DNA of 43,671 bases from Aquibacillus salsiterrae. GTDB lineage: Bacteria; Bacillota; Bacilli; Bacillales; Amphibacillaceae. Position numbers and translations under genes: made by a program. This document shows, one piece after another, positions 33,193 to 40,606 of this stretch. The notes beneath the pieces are model-generated. The model did no database searches, was not told the origin of the DNA, and saw only the letters and a program-made list of their open reading frames with translations. Positions within the stretch are counted from its first letter, which is position 1. The number at the start of each line of letters is the position of its first letter. The stretch spans positions 1 to 43,671 of the forward strand of contig NZ_JAMQKC010000024.1 of the NCBI RefSeq assembly GCF_028416595.1, written 5' to 3'.

Positions 33193-34602
33193 ATGGAAAA
33201 AATTATATCAAAACTATACCAAATAATAAATAGCACAAATAGCTTAATTGACCTAGAAGAAAATGTAAAAATGTATATGCATGATGTGTTTTCTTCCCTT
33301 TTGGGGGACGTATTCACTCAGTTAGATCAAGTAATTAAGGAACAAAAGCAAGCCGAAGGTTGGACAGTTATAAGGGATGATGATAAAACAGTTCAGTTTA
33401 CTTTTGGGGGTGTGACGTTCCGTCATACTTCAATGAGAGATAAAAGTGGCGATTGTAGGCATCCATTTGATGAGTGGTTGGGACTACGAAAGCATCAACG
33501 GCATAGTGCGTTAGTTGAGGTTAAGGTGGCAGAAATGGCCAGTGAAACAGACTATCGTGAAACTGCAAGGGTCTTAAAAGAATGGACAGCAGTAAACATC
33601 AGTCACACAACCGTTGGGAGTATTGTGAAACGTGTAGGAAAAGCCCAGGCTGAAGCTGATAAGGAAATGGTGGTTGAGCTAGATGAAGCAGACTTCCTTC
33701 CGGAGGGAAAAAAAGTAGACTTTCTGTATGCAGAGGCAGATGGTGTATTCGTTAGGGGAACAAAGAGGAAAAATAGCTTAGAGGTTCGCCACGCGGTTGT
33801 GCATGAAGGATGGGATAAAAGTGGCAAACGTGTGTCTTTAAGGAAGCCTAAAGTCATTATGACTACACAACCTACAGTTGAATTTTGGAAGGAGGTTCAA
33901 GCCTTTACTGCCCATCAATATTCACTAGAAGATACCCAAATCGTAAGTAATAGTGACGGGGGTGCTGGATATACCGCAGAGAAGTTTCAAGAAGCGTTCT
34001 CCCAATCTAAATACCCAGTTTTAAATCAACTAGATCTCTACCACGTTTCACAAGCTTTAAATCGTGCATTTGGGGGTGGGAGTAATGAGTTTAAAGCTGG
34101 TGTGAAAAAGGCGTTAAAAGAACATAATAAAGCTGATTTCAAGCTTTGGATGGATACCTATGAAAGCATTCTTGAAGAAGAAAAAGGTAAAGAAAAACTA
34201 GAGGTATTTCGCAAGTATATCGAGCATAACTGGGAACGTATTTTTGATTGGAGAGAAAAGGTGGAGAATCCTCCGGAAGATGCGCGTAGTTTAGGTGCGA
34301 TGGAGTCGAATCAACGACACGTTTCTTTCCGCATGAAAAAAAGAGGAATGCATTGGAGTAAAGATGGCGGAGAAGGTATGGTAAAGATTATCCAGGGGAT
34401 TTTAAATGGGACATTACGCGACGTGTATTTGAAGCATCAAAAGAGAAGTGAAAGGAAGCAACGTCAAGTGAAACAAACTGTGCGTATGGCTCAAATCTTA
34501 CGTCAGCCTACTCGTCCAACTATTGGAGCAAGGCAAGGATCAATAAGCTTATATGTTGCCCATTCAAGTGCTCGAGGACAGCTGTTGAAAAGTTTTCGTT
34601 AA
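33193..34602 (+). CDS. ISLre2-family transposase (UPF0236)
   Basis: This 469-residue transposase has the UPF0236/ISLre2 features FRHTSMRDKSGDCRHPFDEW, RHSALVEVKVAEMAS, ELDEADFL, YAEADGVFVR, then SNSDGGAGYTAEKF and LDLYHVSQAL. ATG at 33193, with GAGG about 10 nt before it. It is full length with no frameshift. It interrupts a minus-strand gene cluster: the open frame at 34709-34957 stops at its right end. Confidence 0.9.
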   Translation: MEKIISKLYQIINSTNSLIDLEENVKMYMHDVFSSLLGDVFTQLDQVIKEQKQAEGWTVIRDDDKTVQFTFGGVTFRHTSMRDKSGDCRHPFDEWLGLRKHQRHSALVEVKVAEMASETDYRETARVLKEWTAVNISHTTVGSIVKRVGKAQAEADKEMVVELDEADFLPEGKKVDFLYAEADGVFVRGTKRKNSLEVRHAVVHEGWDKSGKRVSLRKPKVIMTTQPTVEFWKEVQAFTAHQYSLEDTQIVSNSDGGAGYTAEKFQEAFSQSKYPVLNQLDLYHVSQALNRAFGGGSNEFKAGVKKALKEHNKADFKLWMDTYESILEEEKGKEKLEVFRKYIEHNWERIFDWREKVENPPEDARSLGAMESNQRHVSFRMKKRGMHWSKDGGEGMVKIIQGILNGTLRDVYLKHQKRSERKQRQVKQTVRMAQILRQPTRPTIGARQGSISLYVAHSSARGQLLKSFR

Positions 34603-34604
34603 TA

Positions 34605-34658
34605 CCGGTAAGAAGTTGTCAGGTTCTTGTTTTTTAGAACGTGACAACTTCTTACCGG
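34605..34658. terminator. Long hairpin at the 3' end of the ISLre2 transposase gene
   Basis: The perfect 17-bp stem CCGGTAAGAAGTTGTCA / 34642-34658 has a second inner pair GTTCT / AGAAC and a T-rich loop. It begins 3 bp after the transposase stop. It is probably a transcription barrier in both directions. Confidence 0.75.
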
Positions 34659-34708
34659 CTAGCAAGCGCAGCGCGGTAGGACAAAAAAGTGTACAAAAAT
34701 AGAGTGCC

Positions 34709-34957
34709 AGAAGTATTGGTATTAAAACTACATCGAGAAAAACTTGACACATACCTTTTGTCTGTAGCACTAGCCGAAAAAGCATTTTCTTGATATACTG
34801 TATCTTTTTTATATTCTGCTAATAGAGAAGGGTCATCTATTGACTCCAACTTTTTTTGTATATCTTTTATATGGATCTTTATTTGATTAGTATCATTTGA
34901 ACTTGTTAAATTCTCAATAAATTCGGTGATTTCCTCTTCACTAAACTTTTTACTCAT
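34709..34957 (-). pseudogene. 5' part of an unknown gene cut by ISLre2
   Basis: ATG at 34957 with AAGGGG upstream starts an 83-codon native segment: MSKKFSEEEITEFIENLTSS, then IKIHIKDIQKKLESID, ending near SFNTNTS where the IS end begins at 34708. The frame then runs into IS sequence. It starts 15 bp after the ATPase stop, so the two are one operon. No family is recognised; the first 60 residues are acidic and helical. The distal part may be the PD-(D/E)XK-like fragment on the other side of the IS, but no continuous frame proves this. Confidence 0.6.
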
Positions 34958-34971
34958 AATGACTTCCCCTT

Positions 34972-36159
34972 TTAATGTGTTCCCCATCTTAGGAAGAATA
35001 AGAATAATGGATCTAAGATATGGACAGTATTATCTTTCCATTCAAAAACTCTATAAATATTTTCTTTTTCATTAAGAATTGCTTGTAATTTATTTAAGGA
35101 CTCTCTAATTGTTTTTTTATCTGGCTTTTTATCAGAATCAGTAATAATGTTATCAATTCTATATTTTAATTCATCTATAGTAAGGCCCATTAATGGTGGA
35201 TTGTCTGCAATAGACTCTACTATTAGACCATAAATATCAAGAGATTTACCTTTACTTGTAATAAATATTTTCCTTTGTTTTCCTCTAGTATTCGGTCCCT
35301 CTTTTAATACCTTTACGACATCTTTATACTCAAAATTTACAGTTGTAAATTTATAAGCATTTTCCAAAACCTCTTCCGATATTTCTTCAATTTGTATATT
35401 ATCTAAATCCATTAAAGTACTTATACTTAAACATATATACTGCATTAGTTGTGGTGAAGTTAAGCTTTCAATCGCTATTTTTCTCGCTAACTCAGCGTTT
35501 ATTTTCACACCAAGTTGATTAAAACCTCTTTTTGCGATTTCTTCTAATTCCTCGATTTGCCATGGCTCCATATTAATTAAATTCAATCTTCCAGTTAAAT
35601 CTGCATTTTTTCTTATTGCATCATCCGCTCTATGAGGTAAAGATATTACGATTGCTTTAAACTCTTTTCTTATTGCATCTTTTAACTGTTGTGCAATGTG
35701 TAATTGGATTTCCTCTTCTGCATAATGAAAATCATCTAAAACTAATACAAGACCATTATCCTTAAAATAATTAATAACTTTATCTTTATTAAGGAGGTAT
35801 TTTTCGGTTCTGTTTAATTCCTTTTGTGAATTAGTACCTTCATATTTATCTACTTCTGAAAATAATCCACTCACTGGTAGTCCAGCTTTTGCACCAACTA
35901 TACTCCAGAATTCATTTTTATTATTAAAATCTACGCCAGAGACTTCAATTAAATTTTCAAGATCTATTACCTTTTCACACAATACTGTTTTCCCCATTTT
36001 AGACGGTCCTACTATGGATGTTAAACATCCGGATATTTTTAACGCTTGTTGTAATCTCAATTCAAAGTCAATATTTAAATCTTTTGACTTCCTTGAAATA
36101 TAGGTATATTGAGGAAATGATGCTGGTTTAAAGACTTGTTCAGCCAATAGTTTACTCAT
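34972..36159 (-). CDS. P-loop ATPase (AAA/STAND-like), possible defence protein
   Basis: This 395-residue soluble protein has Walker A GPSKMGKT at 51-58 and Walker B LVLVLDDFHY at 137-146. A sensor-like SLPHRADDAIRKNADLTGR follows, then an alpha-helical region and a C-terminal winged-helix-like part ending LDPLFLFFLRWGTH. This layout fits STAND-type/archaeal-ATPase-like NTPases often found in phage-defence islands. The exact family is not recognised. ATG at 36159 is chosen because AAGGAG lies 8 nt before it (GTG at 36168 overlaps the site). It is followed within 15 bp by a gene disrupted by ISLre2, so the system is probably no longer functional. Confidence 0.7.
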   Translation of the reverse strand: MSKLLAEQVFKPASFPQYTYISRKSKDLNIDFELRLQQALKISGCLTSIVGPSKMGKTVLCEKVIDLENLIEVSGVDFNNKNEFWSIVGAKAGLPVSGLFSEVDKYEGTNSQKELNRTEKYLLNKDKVINYFKDNGLVLVLDDFHYAEEEIQLHIAQQLKDAIRKEFKAIVISLPHRADDAIRKNADLTGRLNLINMEPWQIEELEEIAKRGFNQLGVKINAELARKIAIESLTSPQLMQYICLSISTLMDLDNIQIEEISEEVLENAYKFTTVNFEYKDVVKVLKEGPNTRGKQRKIFITSKGKSLDIYGLIVESIADNPPLMGLTIDELKYRIDNIITDSDKKPDKKTIRESLNKLQAILNEKENIYRVFEWKDNTVHILDPLFLFFLRWGTH

Positions 36160-36447
36160 TTTTATCACTCCTTGTATTATTCCAATTACCTCTAATATCT
36201 GTTTTAATACATTTTAAACCATTTTAAAATAATTTTATACTTTTTTATTGATTTTTAACCCTTTTAAATTTCTTTTTTATACTTTTAATTAATTTGTTCC
36301 AAGAAAGCACGGATAATTCGTTTTAAATACACCGGATGGATTGACTGTATCTCATTTGGCCAATTTGTTCTTCGGTTTCTTCAGTAAATTTATCCCTGAT
36401 AATGGCATCTGTAACTTTCCAATTACGTAAAAGTAATAAGACATTTT
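36160..36447. other. AT-rich promoter region and unassigned coding remnant
   Basis: Near 36190-36290 are several TTTTAAA-type direct repeats, the promoter side of the ATPase gene. From about 36320 to 36447 the minus strand holds a protein-like frame (NWKVTDAIIRDKFTEETEEQ, then IGQMRYSQSIRCI). It is cut at 36448 by the 61-bp palindrome. Its origin is not recognised. Confidence 0.4.
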
Positions 36448-36508
36448 GGAAACGGTACTAGGCACTATTGATGGACAGTTGTCCACGTGTAGTACCTAGT
36501 ACCGAATT
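36448..36508. repeat. 61-bp palindromic repeat, copy 1
   Basis: The unit runs from GGAAACGGTACTAGG through GATGGACAGTTGTCCACGTG to CCTAGTACCGAATT and recurs at 40162. Outer arms CGGTACTAGG / CCTAGTACCG form a stem and GGACA / TGTCC a second one in the loop. It is joined on the right to a headless IS3 transposase. Confidence 0.85.
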
Positions 36509-36978
36509 CGAAATCAGGTTTGGGGAATTGATATTACGTATTGTGGTACACCATCAGGTTATATGTATCTTGTGGCTATCATTGATTGGTACTCTCGTTT
36601 TATAGTGGGATGGTCATTAAGCAATGTCATGAAAACAGATTTTATTATTCGGACAATGAAGCAAGCTGTAAAGGAGTATGGAAAGCCTGAAATCATAAAT
36701 AGTGACCAAGGTAGCCAATTTACATCTAACGACTATATAGATTGCATTAAAGGGTTTGAGTCTATCAACATTAGCATGGATGGAAAGGGGCGAGCGAAGG
36801 ATAATGCTAGAACAGAGCGTTTTTTCCGCTCTTACAAGTGGGAAAGACTCTATCTACTCTACCCTGAAACAGTGCCAGAATTAAAGCAAATGACAAACGA
36901 CTACATCCGTAATTATAATTGGGATTGACCGCATCAAGCATTGGGTTACAGCACCCCGGCCAACATACACCTTGGTAA
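36509..36978 (+). pseudogene. IS3-family transposase (OrfB) C-terminal remnant with a nonsense codon
   Basis: The frame reads VWGIDITYC, then YLVAIIDWYSRFIVGWSLS (first D), INSDQGSQFTSNDYID (second D) and GRAKDNARTERFFRSYKWE (last E), the DDE core. After NYNWD a TGA at 36926 replaces an expected CGA (Arg), and the frame reopens as PHQALGYSTPANIHLGK to a natural stop at 36978. The N-terminal half is missing at the junction with the 61-bp palindrome. The IS right end, with TGTCTTGACAGAGGGGGACA, may extend to about 37281. Confidence 0.85.
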
Positions 36979-37074
36979 ATAAAAGACAGAACCACAGCGT
37001 GCTGCTTGCCCTTGACTATGTGCCACTTCTTAGTGATCACTGGAAGGGGACAGTGGAACTTAGCAAGTGATTGA

Positions 37075-37151
37075 CCGTGGTACGCTGTTTACGCGGATGG
37101 TGCCCAAAAAGGCATTTTTTCACCCATCCCCCGTATAAAAACTTACCACGG
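37075..37151. repeat. Long imperfect palindrome in the IS3 flank
   Basis: Outer arms CCGTGGTA (37075-37082) and TACCACGG (37144-37151) surround an inner GGATGG...CCATCC-like pair and a TGCCC/GGCA hairpin. It lies after the IS3 remnant and may be part of its 3' region or another element's end. No gene was seen in 36979-37281. Confidence 0.5.
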
Positions 37152-37281
37152 ACACAAACTGGTCAAGGGTGGTGGACATGGCCAAAGTAAAACACCCAAA
37201 AGACATCATTAGAAGCCTAATTTACAGGAAGGAGAGTTTATCTTAAAAAATTGATTTTTGTGTCTTGACAGAGGGGGACAT

Positions 37282-37726
37282 GTAATTATTGATTTTAATA
37301 TGTTATCGAGGTTATCTAAAAACCTCTTCATATAAGTAAAATCGTTAATTATGGTTTCACCTTTTACTAATACAAATGATGTAGAACTTAATGCACTTCT
37401 TTCCAAAGTTGGATTAGAAAGATCTTTTGCATTAAAATCTTCTGGAACATTAGTTAAAAGTTTTTTTCTTTTAAAGAAGATTCTGCTAAATTGTACAAAT
37501 AATCATGCATAGTATGACTTTCAGTTGCTTGATTTTGTAACAGGAATGAACTTTCAGTACCCGCTTTCAATATCTTTAAAAAATCTACTCCTGCGTTTAT
37601 TTTACCTCCATCGGTATCAGTAACCGTTTTGGAAGTCCCTTCTATTAAACCTTGATTAAGTTGAGCAACTATTGATTTAAGTCGCTCTGTATCCATATAG
37701 ATAAAATCTCTAAATAGATTTTCCAA
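37282..37726 (-). pseudogene. DUF6414-family gene, frameshifted and truncated
   Basis: The first part (from ATG at 37726) reads MENLFRDFIYMDTERLKSIV, then AQLNQGLIEGTSKT and GKINAGVDFLKILKAG, ending SSLKEKNF. This is the usual start of DUF6414 proteins (FIYLD...R..S..AQL..G). At an A7 run (37461-37467) the frame is lost. One more A would restore KLLTNVPEDFNAKD, then STSFVLVKGETIINDF and FLDNLDNILKSIIT, which reads on to about 37282. There an IS3-type end (CAGAGGGGGACATG) truncates it. DUF6414 function is unknown; it occurs in accessory islands. Confidence 0.65.
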
Positions 37727-37749
37727 TTGTAGTACCCCCTATCTCGGTA

Positions 37750-38748
37750 TTATTTCAACTCATTTTTCTTTATAAAGTCTTCAAAATCACCACTATCACG
37801 TTTTTCTATGCGATTCTGATTAAACTTTTCATACTCTTCTACAGCTAATTTTTCTGCTACTTCTTTCGAAACCTTTCCTGCATTTTCAAGTATGTCACGA
37901 CCATTGAATTGAAGGAATGCATTTAGCTTGTCAACCCAATCTTCCATATACATTGGTTGATTCCGCTCTGCTTGGTCTTCTGCATAATCAAGGTACATCG
38001 TTACAATACGATTTAGTTGTTTCATTTCTTTTTCTGTTAAGTAGTTTTTAGCAACTCTTACATCTTGCCTACGTACTTTATCACCTTTCCATGACGTTAA
38101 GCCCATGTTCTCCTTCGTAGCGTCTGCTCGACTTGCAATTAACTCTGACGCTGTGTTCCCATGTATAGCAAAGTGCAATTTATTTTGTACAGTTGCAAAG
38201 AATTCCTGTGACTGTTCTGCTTTCGGGTCATAATCAACTGCGGTAGCATATATATCCGTAATCTTTAGATAAAATCTTCTTTCCGAAGCACGAATATCTC
38301 GAATACGTTCAAGTAATTCATCGAAATAATCTTGTCCAAAGTTCCGCATTTCTTTTAGACGGTCATCATCCATTGTAAAGCCTTTTACCAGATATTCATT
38401 TAAGCGTTCTGTCGCCCACTGACGAAATTGTGTACCACGATGCGATCGAACTCGGTATCCGATGGCGATAATCATTTCAAGATTATAATGCTTTGCTTTA
38501 CGTTTAACCTGTCTACTACCTTCATCTTGAACTTGTAAGTAATACTTACAAGTTGCTTCTTCTTTTAATTCGCCCTCTTCGTAAATATTTTTTATGTGTA
38601 ACGTGATATTTTGCGGTGATGTTTGATATAGCTCTGCTATTGCCTTTTGTGTCATCCATACAGTTTCATTTTCTAACCTTACATCTATTTTTGTGTTGCC
38701 TTCTTCTGTTTGATAAATCAAAATATTTGTTTCATTATTCACTATCAT
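37750..38748 (-). CDS. RhuM-family protein
   Basis: This 332-residue protein has the RhuM signature: TKIDVRLENETVWMTQKAIA, then ELYQTSPQNITLHIKNIYEE (helix-turn-helix-like) and HYNLEMIIAIGYRVRSHRGT, followed by QFRQWATERLNEYLVKGF. The conserved ASERRFYLKITDIYATAVDY block lies in the middle. RhuM proteins occur in genomic islands and phage-like regions; their biochemical role is unknown. ATG at 38748 behind GGGAGTG. The length matches intact family members (about 330). It is followed by the broken DUF6414 gene and preceded by a related gene. Confidence 0.88.
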   Translation of the reverse strand: MIVNNETNILIYQTEEGNTKIDVRLENETVWMTQKAIAELYQTSPQNITLHIKNIYEEGELKEEATCKYYLQVQDEGSRQVKRKAKHYNLEMIIAIGYRVRSHRGTQFRQWATERLNEYLVKGFTMDDDRLKEMRNFGQDYFDELLERIRDIRASERRFYLKITDIYATAVDYDPKAEQSQEFFATVQNKLHFAIHGNTASELIASRADATKENMGLTSWKGDKVRRQDVRVAKNYLTEKEMKQLNRIVTMYLDYAEDQAERNQPMYMEDWVDKLNAFLQFNGRDILENAGKVSKEVAEKLAVEEYEKFNQNRIEKRDSGDFEDFIKKNELK

Positions 38749-38770
38749 TTCACTCCCTCGTATACTTTTT

Positions 38771-39431
38771 TTAAACCTTAGTGCATTTTAAAAGATGTTT
38801 AAAAATGTGATTTAGTCCCTCTAACTTAAAATCTTCTCTTACTCTAATAAAATTAACTTTTAGTTCTCTCTTAATAAATATCTGTCGCTCTTGATCCTCT
38901 TTCAATTGCCTTTTTAAGATGTTTTTCATCATATTCAACTACTAAACTTAAATCTGGTAAATAAAAATCAACAATGTATTTATCTATTCTATATTGAGGT
39001 ATTACTTCCACGATACCTTCTAAAGATTTCATTAATAATTCACCGAATTCTCTCTCTTTAATAGGTACAACCGTTAAAAAGTCTTTGTTAATTCCATTTT
39101 CTTTTGCAAACATAATGAATCTATTAAACTGCTCAAAATGTTGCCCTCTTAATGCAATATTAAATACAACATCAAGATTGTAGTGAATAATGTTCCTTTT
39201 AATTTTTCTGGAACCTTCCTCTTTCTTCACAGTAAAATACTTTGAACATTCTTTTTGATCCATAAATTTAAGAACACTTTTTATATGCTCATTAACAGTA
39301 TTAACCCCTTTCTGATAAAGATCTGCAATAGCCTTTTGTGTCATCCAAACCGTTTCATTTTCAAATCGTACATCTATTTTCGTGTTACTTTCTTCAATTT
39401 GATAAATGAGAATCTTTGTTTTATCACCCAC
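38771..39431 (-). pseudogene. RhuM N-domain fused to a Vsr/DUF559-like nuclease domain, frameshifted
   Basis: It starts with GTG at 39431 behind GGAGGAA. Residues 1-100 repeat the RhuM N-terminal module (TKIDVRFENETVWMTQKAIA and HYNLDVVFNIALRG). From about 110 on it is different: LLMKSLEGIVEVIPQYRI, KYIVDFYLPDLSLVVEYDE, the D...E strand of PD-(D/E)XK enzymes of Vsr/DUF559 type. At a T5 run (38911-38915, A5 on this strand) one base too many shifts the frame into an early stop at 38871. Removing it gives KRQLKEDQERQIFIKRELKV, then NFIRVREDFKLEGLNHIF to a stop at 38771, as expected for this fold. Confidence 0.7.
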
Positions 39432-39539
39432 TTACATTCCTCCTATTATTATGAGGTTGAAAATCTATAAAAAAAGGCATTTATGTTCCAATAATTTACT
39501 TTATTATACCATGACTGTTGGCATTTCCTTGTACAGCAA

Positions 39540-39567
39540 AGAGGACATTGGATTTTCAATGTCCTCT
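39540..39567. terminator. Hairpin AGAGGACATTG / CAATGTCCTCT
   Basis: A perfect 11-bp stem with a 6-nt loop lies between the RhuM-like genes and the YolD-like remnant. On the minus strand CTCTTTGC follows, so it could end transcription of the remnant. Confidence 0.55.
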
Positions 39568-39582
39568 CAAATACACTCATTT

Positions 39583-39761
39583 TTAAATGAAACTAATATT
39601 CTTTATTCCTGACACAACGACTTGATTCATTTTGATATAGGATTTCCTTCCTTTTAGAAATTGGTTACTCACTTGAAAAATAATTTCTTTTACATTGTTT
39701 GGATAGGTTACACTTAGTTGAACAGATTCGTTAAGGTCATATAAACTTGATTCAATGAACA
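39583..39761 (-). pseudogene. YolD-like C-terminal remnant
   Basis: The frame SSLYDLNESVQLSVTYPNNV, then QFLKGRKSYIKMN and VVVSGIKNISFI has the length and beta-rich pattern of the YolD family C-terminus. The N-terminus is cut at 39762 by a solitary RAYT end. YolD genes normally sit next to UvrX-type polymerase genes, and a UvrX remnant lies 460 bp away, on the opposite strand. Confidence 0.4.
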
Positions 39762-39781
39762 GGGACATGGGGACAGGAAAC
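39762..39781 (+). repeat. Solitary RAYT-element end (copy D)
   Basis: The 20 bp at 39762-39781 are identical to the first 20 bp of RAYT copies A and B (GGGACATGGGGACAGGAAAC). The remaining hairpin half is missing. It forms the junction between the YolD-like remnant and an IS4-type remnant. Confidence 0.8.
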
Positions 39782-39868
39782 ATAGCCGTCAAGCTAAGCA
39801 CAGAATTTAAAAAACGAGGAATTGTTTGTTATCCTTCAGGTGAATTCACCAAGAAAGGGTGATTTTTC

Positions 39869-40161
39869 ATGAATATGCGTGAAGACATTCTTCCATTTGC
39901 ACAAGCTATTTATTCTACGATATCCAAGTCAGCGCTACGTGTATTGGCTAGAGAAACAAAATTTGTTCAACGTAAAGGCAAGTTAAAGCCTGAAGATTTT
40001 CTTGTGCTTTGTTCACTTTTAGAAGATTCCGTAAGTGATGACAGTTTACAAGAACTATGTGGCACACTTTCTCATCAATCTAACACATCTCTTTCCAAAC
40101 AGGCACTAGATAATCGCTTTAATGAAAAAGCGATAGCGTTTCTTAAAGAGATTTTCTTTCG
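39869..40161 (+). pseudogene. IS4-family transposase N-terminal remnant
   Basis: ATG at 39869 with AAGGGTGA upstream opens about 98 native codons: ILPFAQAIYSTISKSALRVL, then FVQRKGKLKPEDFLVLC and SLSKQALDNRFNEKAIAFL, ending LKEIFF. This is the N-terminal domain of IS4-type (IS231-like) transposases. The frame is then cut by the 61-bp palindromic repeat and no catalytic DDE part follows. Confidence 0.7.
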
Positions 40162-40222
40162 GGAAACGGTACCAGGTACTATTGATGGACAGTTGTCCAC
40201 GTGTAGTACCTGGTACCGAATT
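40162..40222. repeat. 61-bp palindromic repeat, copy 2
   Basis: Same unit as 36448-36508. Outer arms CGGTACCAGGTACT / AGTACCTGGTACCG pair perfectly over 14 bp. Relative to copy 1 a T-A pair in the stem is a C-G pair, so both sides changed together. It joins the IS4-type remnant to the UvrX remnant. Confidence 0.85.
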
Positions 40223-40223
40223 T

Positions 40224-40439
40224 AAACGTTTTAATGAACCTTCCAATTTAGTCAGACAAGTGATGGTGGGACTGTCCAACACACTTCCACAGCATCTAAA
40301 CGGCAATTAAGTTTGTTTCAAGACAAAGTAATTCCTACAAAAACAACAACTTGACATGGTCATGGATAGGATTAAAGAAAAGTATGGAAATGCGTCTTTA
40401 ATGAGAGCAAGCGTCCATGACGTAAGCAGATACGGATAA
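40224..40439 (+). pseudogene. UvrX-type Y-family DNA polymerase, C-terminal remnant
   Basis: FKRFNEPSNLVRQVM at the left, then in another frame RQLSLFQDKVIP, then after a further shift LDMVMDRIKEKYGNASLMRA and SVHDVSRYG before a stop at 40437-40439. The QLSLF beta-clamp-binding motif followed by an RIKEKYG..SLMRAS tail is typical of UvrX/DinB-like polymerases of Bacillus and SP-beta-type phages. At least two frameshifts and loss of the palm domain make it non-functional. Confidence 0.65.
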
Positions 40440-40606
40440 AAAGCAAAGTGGAATTATTGCAGGACATAACAGATAATCATGTATCTAATTAATACAATAT
40501 TCTTATCATTGTCACATTATATAATAACCTTTTTATATTTTTTGTAATTTAAGTAATCATATTGTATTTATTTGAATAAAATGGCTAAATCTATTAGGAG
40601 GTTACA

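Larger units (their letters stand above)
33132..34708 (+). mobile_element. ISLre2-family insertion sequence
   Basis: Terminal inverted repeats GGCACTCTATT (33132-33142) and AATAGAGTGCC (34698-34708) enclose an intact transposase gene and a strong 3' hairpin. The flanks (AAGAAAA on the left, AGAAGTAT on the right) do not show a convincing target duplication, so the flanks may have been rearranged after insertion. Confidence 0.8.

Noticed and set aside
34605-34658. tRNA-like or attC-like structure after the transposase
   Set aside because: It is a simple long hairpin with no tRNA arms and no integron core sites; a terminator is the better explanation.
33132-34708. Target-site duplication around ISLre2
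   Set aside because: The immediate flanks do not match at 8 or 9 bp, so none is claimed.
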